Shown piece by piece: positions 23,655-36,000 of a stretch of 64,000 nt of DNA. Location: the NCBI RefSeq assembly GCF_937616625.2, contig NC_065573.1, forward strand, positions 11,485,001 to 11,549,000, given 5' to 3'. The notes under the pieces are model-generated. The model was not told where the DNA came from, made no database searches, and saw nothing but the letters and a program-made list of their open reading frames with translations. Origin of the DNA: Mercurialis annua. Its lineage: Eukaryota; Streptophyta; Magnoliopsida; Malpighiales; Euphorbiaceae. Positions within the stretch are counted from its first letter, which is position 1. The number at the start of each line of letters is the position of its first letter. A program made the translations under genes and the position numbers.

Positions 23655-24763
23655 TAGTACGACATAAGGAATTGAGGGAAAAGATCAGACAGCTGGCCTC
23701 TTTATACGATGTTGCATCGGCCGAATGCATTTATGAGGACCAGGATCAAGACCCAACAGGATCACTGAAAATTGGAGACATACAGTTGGCAACAGGTAAA
23801 CTGGAAGACGATCTCGCCCAGGTACAAGACGACCTGTTAGAAATAAACCTGGGCACAGAAGAATTGCCCAGACCTATATATTTCAATGCGGGGTTAAGTG
23901 CAGAATTCAAGGGAAAGCTGATCGCTCTCCTCATTGAATACCGCGATTGTTTTGCCTGGTCGTACGATGAAATGCCGGGCCGCGATCCAAATATCGCTGA
24001 GCACAAGCTCCCTCTGAAAAACGGATTTCGGCCATTTTGACAACCTCCCAGGCGAATGTCAAGAGAGGTGGATACCCTCATCAAGGACGAAATCAAACGA
24101 TTGGAAGATGCCAAGTTTATTCGAGAAGCTAAGTACACCAAATGGCTGTCAAACATCGTTCCTATCATGAAGAAAAACGGAAAATTGAGGGTATGTGTAG
24201 ATTTTCGAAACCTCAACCTGGCCACACCTAAAGATGAATACCCAATGCTAGTGGCCGATATGTTGATAGATAGAGCAGCGCGGCACACGGTGCTTAGTTT
24301 CCTTGATGCACATTCCGGGTACAATCAAGTGCCGATCAGCAAGGAAGACGTGTCTAAGACAGCTTTTCGGTGCCCTGGGCCGATCGGAGCTTACGAATGG
24401 GTCGTTATGCCTTTCGGTTTGAAAAATGCGGGTGCGACCTACCAAAGAGCGATGAATAAGATGTTCATGGGTCTAGATTGCCTTGAAGTATACATTGACG
24501 ATGTGGTAGTGAAGTCGAATACCAAGGAAGGCCATTTGGCCGATCTGAGAAAAGGGTTCGACCGCATACGGTCCAATGGGTTAAAGATGAACCCTCTTAA
24601 ATGCGCATTTGAAGTATCGGCTGGAAACTTCTTGGGTTTTTTTGTTCACCAGCGGGGAGTGAAGATAGATAAAAACAAAGCCAAGGCGATCATCAATGTT
24701 GAAACACCTAAAACCAAGAAGCAGCTTCAGGGATTCATCGGTCAAATAAATTTCTTGAGGTGA
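23651..24763 (+). pseudogene. Tat reverse transcriptase, copy 1
   Basis: RT copies element RNA into DNA. Segments in order: the leader FAWSYDEMPG (PDIAxHxL-like), VCVDFRNLN, FLDAHSGYNQ, VMPFGLKNAGATYQ, catalytic YIDD at 24491-24502, and FLGFFVHQRG. There is a stop at 24038-24040 (TGA where copy 2 has CGA) and a TGA at the end of INFLR (24761-24763) that both copies share. Apart from the stops the domain is close to full length. Confidence 0.9.
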
Positions 24764-25306
24764 TTCATAGCAAACACAACAGGACGACTTCGCAGTTGGA
24801 GTGTTCTACTACGAGGAAAATAGACCTATCAATGGGTATGGATGAACGAGCAGCAGAAGGTATTCGACGATTTAAAAGAGTACTTGGCCAAACCTCCAGT
24901 CATGACCCCTCCAAAGCCGAACAAGCCATTGTTGCTTTATTTATCGGCTGCACATGAATCTCTGGAATGTATGCTCACCCAAGAGGATGGCGGGGTTGAA
25001 AGAACGGTCTACTATCTAAGTCGTGGGCTGACCGATACGGGGATTCGCTATACCGACATAGAAAAGATGTGCCTGTGTTTGTACTTCACATGCTGCAAGC
25101 TACGGTATTATATGTTGCCAGTAGTAGTATACGTACTATCCCAGACCGATATCATTAAGTATATTTTGTCGAAACCATACTTAATAAATCGGATTGGGAA
25201 GTGGGCGATCGCTATGTCTGAGTTTACGTTGGTATACGTTCCTCAAAGAGCTGTAAAAGGACAAGTTCTAGCCGATTTCTTAGCCGATCATCCTGGTATC
25301 ACCCTT
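24764..25306 (+). pseudogene. Tat RNase H (first), copy 1, ended by the CACTA insertion
   Basis: The frame 24842-25315 encodes EQQKVFDDLKEYLAKPP (RT connection), LLLYLSAAHESL, YYLSRGLTDTGIRYTDIEKMCL and ADFLADHP, the plant Ty3 RNase H pattern. Just upstream the frame is broken (24764-24841). The ORF runs into the CACTA end at 25307, which separates it from the second RNase H and integrase at 33792. Confidence 0.85.
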
Positions 25307-25895
25307 CACTACTAGAAAAATCACTTTTTGCGACGGATATTTGCGACGGACGCAAATTCCGGCGCAAATTACAATATATAGCGACGGATTTGGCGACAGA
25401 GTTTTATTCTGTCGCCAAAACGCCAATTTTTGAGGCGGGATAGCTCCCACCAATTTAGCGACGGACGTTCTGTCACAAATCCGTCACTAAATTGGCGGGA
25501 ATATGGAGGGAAATGGAGGGAAATAAGACCGCCAATTATTTTGCAACGGATGAAAACCATCCGTCGCTAAATAAGAGTCTGCACCCAAACGCACCGTTTT
25601 GGTTATCACAATTAGCGACAGAAAGTACAATCCGTCGCAAATTGTGATAACCAAAACGGTTCGTTTCATTTAACACAATATTTGCGACGGACAATAAAGT
25701 CCGTCGCAAAAATTGTGTTAACGGATGAAAACCATCTGTCGCTAAATCAGAGTCTGCACCCAAACGCACCGTTTTGGTTATCACAATTAGCGACAGAAAG
25801 TACAATCCGTCGCGAATTGTGATAACCAAAACAGTTCGTTTCATTTAACACAATATTTGCGACGGACAATAAAGTCCGTCGCAAAAATTGTGTTA
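25307..25895. repeat. CACTA 5' terminal inverted repeat and subterminal repeats, with 175-bp tandem duplication
   Basis: The TIR is 25307-25316. From 25327 onward GCGACGG/CCGTCGC motifs recur every 20-60 bp in both orientations. The 175-bp unit at 25546-25720 (starting acggatgaaaacc) is repeated at 25721-25895 with a few differences. Copy 2 has one such unit's right part only. Confidence 0.85.
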
Positions 25896-27582
25896 AATGA
25901 AAACCTGAATCGGTTTCTTCTCCCACTTTCTCTTCTAAATTTTTTTCCGCCGTTCCTCCCCATCTTTTCCGCCGTTTCTCCTTCCCCCGCCGTTTTCCTC
26001 TCTACTGTTTTCATCGCCAACTGCCGCCGTTCAGAGCAACCGTCGCCGCCGTTTTTATTCTCCCAGCCTCCGTCCGTTCCTCTCCTCCCCGGTAAGTTTT
26101 CTGATTTTTTTTTACATTTATATTTAATTTCAGCTTTTTATATATAAACTAATATAAATTAAATAACTTGAAAAATAGCCTTGCTCCACCGCTGCCACCG
26201 CTGCCTCCGCTCCGCTGCCTCCGCTCCGCTCCGCTGCCTCCGCTCCGCTCCGCTGCCTCCGCTCCGCTTTTTGGTAAATTTCAGTTCTATTGTTTATTAT
26301 AAATTTGGATGATTTATTAAATTTATTTAATATATTTGGTTAAATTTCGGTTTTATTGTTTTTTAGGTTTATTATAGGTTAAGTCAATTATTAAATTAAT
26401 TATAGATTTATAATAAATTTGGTTATTTTAGTTTTAGGGTTAATTTTTTTATTTTAGGTTAATATGGTTAATTTTATGTTTTGAAAATAATATTAGAATT
26501 AAGTTGAATTGTTATAATAAAATATATTGATTTTAGTGATATTATATTGTTTTTTAAGGAGTTTTTTAATATTTGATTAAAATTGTTAGTTAGATATTTC
26601 TAGGTTTAATTGTTTAAGTTGTTGAATGAAGTAGATCGTTAATATTTTTATAAATATTGGTGGATTAAATTAGGTTCACTTGATAAATGTATTAATTATA
26701 TGTTGTTTAATTTTAACAGTTTTATTAGTTTGTTATTTAATATTAGTTAATTGGATTAGATAATAATTTAAGCTAATAAATTACTATTTATATTATTTGC
26801 GTTAAAATTGGTGGTTTTGTGTATTGTGATTTGATTGCAGGACTTCCCTGAAAAATGGGTGATGCACATTTTTAGGGGAAGTGCTGCCGAATTTTTATTA
26901 ATTTTTTTTATTAATACGTGTTTTGATTTACTATGATATATATAGGTCTGATAGTCGCTGATAGCCTTTGATAGTCCGCGCACCGTGGTTCTAATTGATC
27001 CGGACGTTTCACCTTCTCTTTGCGGTTCTGCCCTTCAACAAGTAGGTTTTATTGCTTATTTTGATTTATTTTAGTTGGAATAGGTTTTATTTGCAAACAT
27101 TCAACCTAAATGAATCTCGATTTTATTTCCACCGAATAAAATTGTAAATCTAGCCATAGAGTTCCTGTCCCGTGTGTTCAAGAGATTGAATGACACGGGA
27201 TTGTACAGTTTGTACAGTTCGCAAAACTTGTGCTTCCGTAACTCGATCACGAAAAAACATATATGTCTAGTAGCGGTAGAAAAATATTTGGTTGTTTTCC
27301 AGCGTTTGTTCTCCGGGTGGATGTTTAGTATAAGTTTTGTAACGCTTATTCCTCGACGAATATATAATTAGCGTTACAACTCATATACTAAATATCGCAC
27401 GGAGGGAGAACGACGCCGGAAGGCTGCCGAATATTTTTCTCCGTTGCGAGTCATATATCGTGGCCGGGTTACGGGGCGCCTGTTTTGCGAATGGGATAGG
27501 GCCCTACCTTTTTAGCAGTCAATTACATTGACTTTGCTTATCTCAAGTGAAAACCCCAACTCTAATTATCCGCGCTACAGAA
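25896..27582 (+). other. CACTA 5' leader/intron region, no ORF
   Basis: A C/T-rich start (25915-26095, TTTTCCGCCGTT-type repeats, followed by a GGTAAGTTT donor-like site at 26091) is followed by AT-rich intron-like sequence to about 27490. At 26841-26899 there is a block starting gacttccctgaaaaatgggt right after TTGCAG that recurs in the TNPA gene (32605-32663). Copy 2 lacks 741 bp of this region. It most likely holds the non-coding first exon(s) and intron of the transposase transcript. Confidence 0.5.
26182..26271. repeat. GC-rich CCTCCGCTCCGCTG microsatellite-like tract
   Basis: This is a run of ctccgctccgctgc-type units in the 5' leader of the CACTA element, in sharp contrast to the AT-rich sequence after it. 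Copy 2 (48100-48145) has fewer units, so the tract is length-variable. Confidence 0.8.
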
Positions 27583-30500
27583 ATGGAGACAGATCGCAGT
27601 TGGATGTACAGGAGCCACACAAACGGGTTGCTAACCATAGGGTACAAGGATCATGTGAAGGAGTTTATCCGGTTTGCATTACGGCATCCGGCTTGTATGA
27701 GTGGAGTACAGATAAAATGCCCCTGCCCTAAGAGAGGTTGTCGAAATACAAGCTATCGGGATGTCGATGAGGTGGAATTCCATCTATTGAAGAATGGGTT
27801 TGTGAAACGTTACCAAGTATGGGTTTTTCATGGCGAGGGGAGCGTTTTGAATCCCCCTCCCCTTGCACAGTTACCAGAGCAGGATGTTGAGTTCGACTAT
27901 GAAAATGAGGGGCCAGGTGAGTTCAGTTTCGCTCAAAGAATGATTCTTGATGCGGCCGGTCCAGAAATAACGTTTCCTAAAGATGAGCTCCCGAATGATG
28001 AAGCTCAAAAATTTTATGATATGATGCGTGCGGCTGAAGAAGACATATGGCCTGGGAATAGCAGACACTCTCCATTTTCTGCATCTACTAAAGTGATGGA
28101 GATCAAGTGTCGACATAAGGGTTCAGTAGCTTTAGTTGACGACGTCTGCGGATTGATACAGGAGCTGCTCCCGGAGGACAACAAGATGCCAACAAATTTC
28201 GCTAAAATTAAGAAGCTGGTCATAGGTTTGGGGTTGCCGCTTGAGGTTATTGACTGTTGTTTCTATAACTGTATGATTTATTGGGGGGAGGACGCGCATC
28301 TAACGCACTGCAAAGTTTGTAATTATGCGCGGTGGAAACCTGTGACCCACGGAAAATCCGTAAAAAGAAAGGCTAACGTGCCATATAGTAAAATGTTGTA
28401 TTTTCCAATAACTCCGAAGCTACGGAGGTTGTACGCTTCGAAAGCCACTGCTCGGCATATGACGTGGCACGCAGACTACGAGATGGATGGTGATAAGATG
28501 TGCCACCAGTCCGACTCTGCGGCTTGGAAACGTTTTAGTGAACTGCATTCTGAGTTTGCCGATGAAGGGAGAAATATCAGATTAGGCTTATGCTCCGATG
28601 GGTTTCGGCCATTTACCAATTTTGGGCAGCAGTATTCCTCGTGGCCGGTCATTTTGACGCCGTACAATCTCCCCCCAGGCATGTTCATGAAGGATGAGTT
28701 TATGTTTTTAATGGTTTTGGTACCGGGGCCTAGAAACCCAAAACATCTAATGGATATCTTCCTACAGCCGCTGGGTGCAGAGTTGAACCAACTGTGGGAA
28801 TGTGGAGTCTAAACATATGACGTTCATAAGCGTTAGAATTTTCAACTAAAGACGGCTCTTATGTGGACAATAAATGACTTTTCCGCTTATTCTATGTTGT
28901 CTGGTTGGAGCACCGCTGGTAGAAAAGCATGCCCGTACTGCATGGAAAACACCGATGCATTCACACTGGATAAAAGCGATAAACAATCGTGGTTTGATTG
29001 CCATCGCAAGTTTTTGCCTCCGAATCACCAATTTCGTCGAAATGTTACTGATTTTCGTAAGGGGAAACGAGAGATCGGCAAAAGGTTTGCAGGGGTGAGA
29101 ACTGGAGATGAACTGTTAGCAGAGATTGATCGACTGGGGTTTAAGAAGGCATTTGAGCCTGGTGCGAAAGTTACTAATGCATTACTGTCAAAAGATCATG
29201 GGTGGAATAAAAAAAGTATCTTTTGGGATTTGCCTTATTGGAGAACGAATGTAATACGTCACAATCTCGATGTCATGCACATTGAGAAAAATGTCTTCGA
29301 TAACATTTTTAATACTGTTCTCAATGTCCCCGGGAAAACAAAAGACCATGCAAAATCTCGTGAAGAATTGAACGACATCTGTGATCGGCCAGGGTTAGCT
29401 AAAGATCCAGCAACTGGGAGATTTCCAAAGGCAATCTATGCTTTGGATAGGGATTCAAAACGAGTTTTTCTTGAGTGGATTCAGAAAATAAAGTTTCCAG
29501 ACGGGTACGCGTCAAACTTGTCTAGATGTGTTGATCTAAAGGGGCTGAAAATGCATGGAATGAAAAGTCATGACTGCCATGTTTTTATGCAACGACTTCT
29601 GCCAATCGCCCTTCGGTAGCTACTTCCGAAAAACGTGTGGGAGCCTCTAATAGAGTTAAGTATCTTTTTCAGGGAGTTAACTTCCACGTCACTGTCACAG
29701 GAAGATCTAAACAGTATGGAAACTGAGATCCCAAAAATCTTGTATAAGTTGGAACGTATATTTCCACCCAGCCTTTTTGACTCTATGGAGCATCTCCCCG
29801 TGCATCTTTCGTATGAAGCTATGATGGAAGGACCGGTTCAGTATTGCTGGATGTATCCATTTGAAAGGTAATCAATTAGTTATGGTTTTTTCTCGTATCC
29901 ATCTGTTCAATATATATATATGATTATAGGAAATGCTTACTAATATTAATATCCGGTTACATATATTTGAAGAAATTGAAAAAAAAGGTCACTAATAAAG
30001 GCAGGGTGGAAGAGAGCATTAGTAGTGGATATCTGAAAGAAGAAATCGCTAAATTTGCATCCTATTATTTTGCTGAAGGTAATCCGATGATAGCCGTGCG
30101 TTTGGGAAGAAATGAAACTTGTGATATGGATATCGATGACGATGTTGACAAACTGGGAATTTTTAAACCTAAGGGAAAGCCGTTGCGTGGTAGCGGTCAG
30201 AGATATCTTGAAGACAATGAGATCATCGCTGCTCGGACCTATGTTCTTCTAAATTGTTCCGAAATCGAAGATCATCGAAAGTAAGCATTTAAATATAGTG
30301 TAATAATTCACATATTTTCTAGAATTTGATGTAGTTTGGGCCTCTTCCATTTAAAGGGTTTTTGTGGCCGGGTTCCGCGAAAGAAACAGTGACATAAGTG
30401 AAACAGAAATTGAAAGAGTGCTGGAAAGTGATTTCGCCTCTTGGTTCGAACAATATGCACGTATCTTATAACAATGGACTATCATTTTTATAATAAGGTT

Positions 30501-31215
30501 TATAAATCTTACAAATTTCTAACTCCCCACAGGTGAAAGATCCAACTTTTGTACTAATCCGTTTATTCTGAGTCTCGCAAAGGGACTGTGTAGAAAGGTC
30601 ACCATATATAAGGGATACTACGTAAACGGCTTCAAATTTATTACTCAGGAATATGGGCAGGATCAACTTACAATGAATAGCGGTGTCTGCGTAAGGGGAA
30701 CAGAATATGTTGAGGGTGAAAATGACTTTTATGGAGTGTTAACAGACATAACTGAGTTAGAGTATCCAGCTCTACCAATGAAGCAGACCGTCATTTTTAA
30801 ATGCGAATGGTTCGACCCTACGGATACAGGCATAGACACTAGCAATCGATACAACTTGGTAGATGTTAATCACAGACGCAGGTACAATAAATACGAACCG
30901 TTCATCTTAGCAGAACAGGCTGACCAAGTTCATTACCTTCCATATCCAAGCAGAAGACGGGACAAAGTAAATTGGTGGGCAGTTTGCAAAATTAAGGCAC
31001 GATCAGAACTTGACATGCCCGTTGTGATTGTCCCGGCCTTTCAAGAGGACATTAAAGAAAATCCCCTTATAGTTGAAACAGACGACAATCCCACAAATTT
31101 AGCTGACCTGAATGAGGTGGCCAACGAAGATGCGTTGCAAATCCCTCCTACTGAAGATGAAGAAGAAGAATTTCCGCCATCCTCATCAGACGAAGATGAA
31201 GAACAACTTGACTGA
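27583..31215 (+). pseudogene. CACTA TNPD/TNP2-like transposase, copy 1
   Basis: The likely start is METDRSWMY at 27583. In order: the transposase-associated domain (CPCPKRGCRN; frame through 28812); a Transposase_21 core with CKVCNYARWKP, 'YPITPKL'-like YFPITPKL and WSTAGRKACPYC (28861-29619); a DUF4218-like part with MYPFER (29635-29871) and GYLKEEIAKFASYY (29967-30284); a small exon with FVAGFRERNSD; and a DUF4216-like part (30673-31215: WFDPTDTG, EPFILAEQADQVHY, WWAVCKIKARSEL) with an acidic tail. Disruptions: CAA-to-TAA at 28810, TAG near 28834, TAG at 29617 and a one-base loss near 30553. GTAAGC/ACAG introns separate the last exons. It is the more complete of the two copies. Confidence 0.92.
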
Positions 31216-31429
31216 CGTTTTAGATATTTTTGCAGTTTTTGTTAGTTCTATTCATTTATTATTGTAATGAATTAGTTATATTAAATGTATTAGTTAATTT
31301 TAATATATTAAATTGTTAAAATGTATTTTCTTATAATGTATTTTTCTGTAATGTTTTGTTATAATGTATTCTTTAACAATGTATTAAATTGTTATATGTG
31401 GAACGAAACGTCTTTTATTGTCTGCATGT

Positions 31430-33178
31430 ATGAGAGGGCAGGGTGGTTCAGGTGATCCGACTAGAGGTCGGGGACGTCGGGGTAACCTAGCTAGAGGTCG
31501 TGGTCGGGGTAACCCGGCTGTGCGTGCCCCTTTTGAGGACATCCCTATTCAGGGTCAGCAGCAGGAGGTGGAGGCGGCACCCCCTGTTCAGCCCCGACAG
31601 CCAGCAGAGCCCCCTGCAGAGCTGGATGCCCAGGGGAGGGCACTGTGTTTCCCAGATGCCAGCAGGTAAGAATGTAAATTTTTAATTTAATTTTTTTTAT
31701 CGTTTTACTATAGAAAGTAAAATTTTGCTGTAACCTCGCAGGGAGAGGCTGTTGAACTCTGGACTAATCTCCCGGTCTAATGCGGGAGATCTTTAGAAAG
31801 CGCTGGTTCGAGAATGGGCGAGCCTGGCAGTTTCTGACTGCAGAGCAGACAGATTTCTATTGGGAGGAATTTAAGGCAATAAATTGTTAATTTTAAAGTT
31901 TGAATTTAGACTAACGCAAAATTACTAACTCAAACTTGGTGTTTATGTTTTGCAGAAGGAATACTGGTGGGATACGGCGGATTACAACGACGACGTCATC
32001 AAAAGTGTATTCATGACGTATGGTGCCAATCGATACAAGGACGTTATTCACAGGATGAGAGAGAAGGACAAAAAACATACCTCGATCAGCCAAGATATCT
32101 GGGATTCCTGGAAGGCCTTCTGGGCGTCAGAGGACGAGAAGAAGAAGTCTGATGTAGCTCGCGCTAATCGGATGAGCGAGCCTGCTGGAGCCGGTTCTGG
32201 ACCAGTACGCCATACAGGGGGATCTCGTTCCACAATCCGACATATGGATGTGTTGGTTTGTTTCTAGAATTCTTTTTTATTTACAACTATCTTTTATTTT
32301 CTGATTTTTTGATGAATTAACAAATTGTTTATTTTTCTTTTAGGCTGAAGAGCTCGGCCGCAAGCCTACCGCAACGGAGCTGTATACTCGGATGCACTCC
32401 ACTAAAGCTGATAAGGGTGTCATGGTCGACAAGAGGGCCCAGGACATGAGTGTAAGTCATGAACCTATATAATTTTAGTAGTTGTTTTACTTTACTCAAG
32501 TGTTAGATTAAATTAGTGTAAAATGTGTTTTAACTTAAACTGTAAATGCTAGATTAGGTGTGTTAACAGCCGGTGGGTTGTATATGAAATGTATATGTTT
32601 GCAGGATGTCCCTGAAAAATGGGTGTTGATCAAATCATAGAGGAAATGCTGTCGAATTTTCGTTTGGAATTAAACTTACATTTCATATGTTATACGTTTT
32701 TAGCCGTTATGTGATATGTTTTTCAATCTTTCTATAGGATGCAATTGCTCAGAGAGTTGCTGCTGCATCGCAGCCGCCGACTAGAGATGGTGGTTCTTCT
32801 AGCACAGCAGAAGTCGACGAGACCCAGCTATTTCTGGATATCGAGGGCGTCAACAAGACGCGGCGTGTCTACTGGTTGGGTTCAGTGACTAGTGCGTACG
32901 TGGATACGACGACGTCTACTAGGGCGAGGTCCAGGTCCACACAGTCACAGCGAACTGAGGAGGAGATCGAGCGGCGTGTGCAGGCAGGGATCCAGGATGG
33001 ACTGCGCCAGATTACCACCGAGGTGTAGGATCTCCGTGCCCAGTAGGCGAGAGCCAATGAGAGTATGGCCGAGATTATTCAGGCTGAGATGGCGAAGATG
33101 ATGCAGACTCTTCCTCCGCAGTATCGCCCACCCCCACCCCCAGGTCCTTCGGACGATGACGACACTCCGAATTTGTAG
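31430..33178 (+). pseudogene. CACTA TNPA-like protein (Transposase_24 type), copy 1
   Basis: The second element gene; its product is thought to bind the subterminal repeats. Five exons are inferred. Exon 1 (31430-31668) is rich in GRGRGR and proline. Exon 2 (after CTCGCAG at 31741) includes LTAEQTDFYWEEF and has a one-base insertion near 31786. Exon 3 (after TTGCAG, 31955) has KEYWWDTADYNDD. Exon 4 (32344-32450) has ELGRKPTATELYTRMH, the Transposase_24 signature. Exon 5 (32739-33178) has a coiled-coil-like RTEEEIERRVQAGIQDGL segment and a PPPPPGPSDDDD tail. Two stops (TAG at about 33028 and 33046) that copy 2 lacks break exon 5. Confidence 0.85.
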
Positions 33179-33410
33179 TGTCATGTTTGTATTTCTGACA
33201 TTTTGTATTTTGTCACTGTATACATTTTGTATTTTCTTGCTTTATACATTTTGTTACGATATGTATACTATAACATGTTTTTATATGACAGCGTTCTTTT
33301 TCGGAATTTGAGTTATAATGTGAATTGCAAATAGTAGATTTTACAGGTTATAATCATCGTTAATAAAACAGGGAAACAGACAAAAAAAACAAATTTTCTG
33401 TCCAAATTGT

Positions 33411-33788
33411 GACGGATTTTGCGACGAAAATTCCGTCGCAAATTTCCTTAAATTTGTCTCCAAACAAGGCAATTTTGCGACGGAATGTTCCGTCGCAAAC
33501 TAACTGAATTTGGCGACGGACAATTTCCGTCGCCTAATTAATTAATCCGTCGCCAATTCGTCTCCTTTTTCATTTTTGGGGAGACAAAATCGGGGACGGG
33601 TTTTGGAATATGGCGACGGACTGTCCGTCGCCAGTTTTGCGACGCCCTGGTCGCTATTTTTTTTAGCAACCAGCCAATCTGCGACGGAACAAATCCGTCG
33701 CAATTCCGTCGCAAAACCTTGTTTGCGACGGAATACTAGTACTTTGCGACGGAATTTTCCGTCACAAAATCGCTGCTATCGAGTAGTG
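33411..33788. repeat. CACTA 3' subterminal repeats and TIR, copy 1
   Basis: About a dozen GCGACGGA/TCCGTCGC motifs, many paired as small hairpins (gcgacggaat..ttccgtcgc), end in the inverted terminal repeat at 33779-33788. The preceding 33179-33410 is AT-rich 3' UTR with no ORF. Confidence 0.88.
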
Positions 33789-33791
33789 CTT

Positions 33792-34192
33792 AGGGAGGAA
33801 ACAATTAGTTGCTGCGACATAGCCATATGGGAGATGTGGTTCGATGGGTCCAGGACTAGCCAGGGGCAGGCGCCGGAGTGCACATCGTCTCGCCCTTGGG
33901 GGCATCTTACCAATTGTCGTTCAAACTCCACTTTGAATGTAGCAACAACCAAGCAGAATACGAGGCCCTGATATTTGGTCTTGAGATTTTGGCCGAACTG
34001 GGGGCAAAGGCGATCAACGTTAGAGGCGATTCTTTGTTGGTCATCAAGCAAGTAATTGGGGAATTCAAGTGCGAGTCCGAGCTTCTGGTAAGATATTGCA
34101 ACAAGGCAAAGCACCTGATCGAAGGCTTTCAAGACACAAGCTTAGAATACACCGAGAGGGCTGATAATGGTATCGCCAATGATTTGGCTTAA
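33792..34192 (+). pseudogene. Tat second RNase H (archaeal-like aRNH), copy 1
   Basis: A second RNase H after the canonical one is diagnostic of plant Tat elements. Visible catalytic positions are Asp in MWFDGSR, Glu in NNQAEYEAL, Asp in VRGDSLLV and Asp in NGIANDLA. The frame is broken just after MWFDGSRTSQG by an indel and then open 33878-34192. The CACTA ends 3 bp upstream, so the start of the domain is intact next to the target duplication. Confidence 0.88.
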
Positions 34193-35545
34193 CACGGCAG
34201 TGGGTACAAGATGAATCTCCGGTTCGACGCAATCGAAAGAGAAACGCCGAATCTCCATACTGGGGGCATTACCATCGACGAAAGGAATTTTTCGGTCTAC
34301 CAATTGGATGTCACCCAATATTGGAGGACCAAAATTCTAAGATGGTTTGAAAAACCAGATCATACGAATAGGAGACTAAGGACCCTGGCCCTAAACTACG
34401 TTGTCCTGGCATGCGAATTATAAAAAAAGGGTTTTGAAGATTTGCTCTTCAGGTGCATCAGTAGGCGGGCCCATAATGAGATGGCTGATCCATAAATACG
34501 GCTTCTATTGGCCGAAAATGGAACAAGACTGAATCAGGTATGCTAAGGGATGTGAAGCCTGTCAGAAGTGTGGACCGATACAGCACGTCCCCGCCGAGGA
34601 ACTCCATTCCATCATCAAGCCATGGCCATTTAGAGGATGGGCAGTCGACCTCATAGGGAAAATATATCCCGGCTCGTCAGATGGCCATACGTTTGTCATC
34701 ATCCCCACTTGCTATTTCACTAAATGGGTCGAAGCGAAGCCTCTGAAATCACCTACACAAGAAGCCGTTATCAAGTTTTTCAAGGAGTATATCGTTCATC
34801 GGCATGTCTTACCTGAGTCCATAACCACTGACAAGGGACGATGTTCATGGGAGGCGATATATTGGAATGGGCTTCTCAGATAAATATCAAGATGCTGCAT
34901 TCAACCCCATACTATGCACAAGTCAACGGGCAGGCCGATGCGACAAACAAAACTATCAAACTTATTGTTCAAAAAATTATCGAGGAGAACCCAAGACAAT
35001 GGCACGTATTGCTGTCAGAAGTAGTGTGGGTGAATAGGACTAGCCAGAAATCGGCTACAGGAACCTCACCTTTCAAGATGGTGTATGGGTACGATGCCAT
35101 GTTTCCAATGGAGCTTACTGTAATGTCTACTCGCCATTTGTATCAAAATAAATTATCCAAGGATGATTACTTCGATAAAATGGTGATAGAATCCCTAGAT
35201 CTCGACGAAGAAAGATTGGCAGCATTAGACCACCTCGAAACTTCGAAAAGAAGGGTTGAACGAGCATACAATAAGCGGGTAAAACCAAAATCATTTTCCA
35301 TAGGCGATATGGTATGGAAGGCGATCTTGCCTATTGGCCATAAAGACAAGCGACTTAGTAAATGGAGTCCGAACTAGGAAGGTCCTTTCATCGTAACTAC
35401 CAAGTTAACAGGCGGTGCTTATGTCCTAGCGAATATTGATGGCGAAGAGCCTGACAAGGCGATCAACGGTTAGTTTCTAAATAAATATGTTCCTAGCTAT
35501 TGGGAAAAAATTGACCGACTGTTGTTTGGAGCCAGCGAAGAATGA
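34193..35545 (+). pseudogene. Tat integrase and pol C-terminus, copy 1
   Basis: The connector 34211-34423 (VTQYWRTKILRWF) is followed by the HHCC-type zinc region with CEACQKCG (about 34550), broken by TAA and TGA stops also present in copy 2. The core has VDLIGKIYPG (first Asp), ITTD followed by a one-base loss at about 34833 that removes the frame of the second motif, and NGQADATNK at about 34929, where the third catalytic residue is Asp instead of Glu. The ORF 34841-35377 covers the rest of the core; a C-terminal GPFIVTTKLTGGAYVL region ends at TGA 35543-35545. Confidence 0.88.
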
Positions 35546-36000
35546 TGCCTCAACAGACATTTATCGAACATTCCAAACCGATAAGTGTCTTCATCAAGGC
35601 CGACATATATTAAATGTTTCACATTCGGCCAAGTTTCTTAGTTTATTTTATCGAGGCCGATACATGTAAAAACCAAGTTTTCTTTTCGGACATGTATTGT
35701 TACAGTTTAGTTTTTTCAACGGGTCCTCCGTTTTTCTCAACTATTTAATGTAATAATTCAAAAAAGAAAAGCTCACATTTATCATATCGGACTAACTAAA
35801 GATCGATAATAACGGTGGAAACATAAACGAACATAAAATATATGAATTATGAAAAGTTCGGCCCCTCGGCCGATTAACAATATAAACTGCAACAATGTTT
35901 ACAGAGCATTAAACGATTCGGCCACCAGGCCAAATCAAAAGGCAGTATTGTTCAAACATTAAAAAAGCAAAATTGTTTCGGGCTTAGAAATATTACAACA
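35546..36000. other. Spacer between pol and the antisense gene, no ORF
   Basis: It is AT-rich with TTCGGCC-containing stretches (near 35860-35930). It lies between two convergent genes, so it probably contains both 3' UTRs. The copy 2 equivalent is 55649-56104. Confidence 0.5.

Larger units (their letters stand above)
25307..33788 (+). mobile_element. CACTA (En/Spm) transposon, copy 1, 8482 bp
   Basis: It begins CACTACTAGA and ends with the inverted TCGAGTAGTG. The target duplication CTT is perfect on both sides (25304-25306 and 33789-33791). Both ends carry many direct and inverted GCGACGGA/TCCGTCGC subterminal motifs, the presumed TNPA binding sites. Inside lie a TNPD/TNP2-like transposase gene (27583-31215) and a TNPA-like Transposase_24 gene (31430-33178), both plus and both broken. 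It is inserted between the RH and aRNH domains of the Tat element. Confidence 0.95.

Noticed and set aside
23746..24324. 192-codon antisense frame opposite RT (also 46072-46650)
   Set aside because: Opposes the conserved RT domain; conservation is explained by the sense strand.
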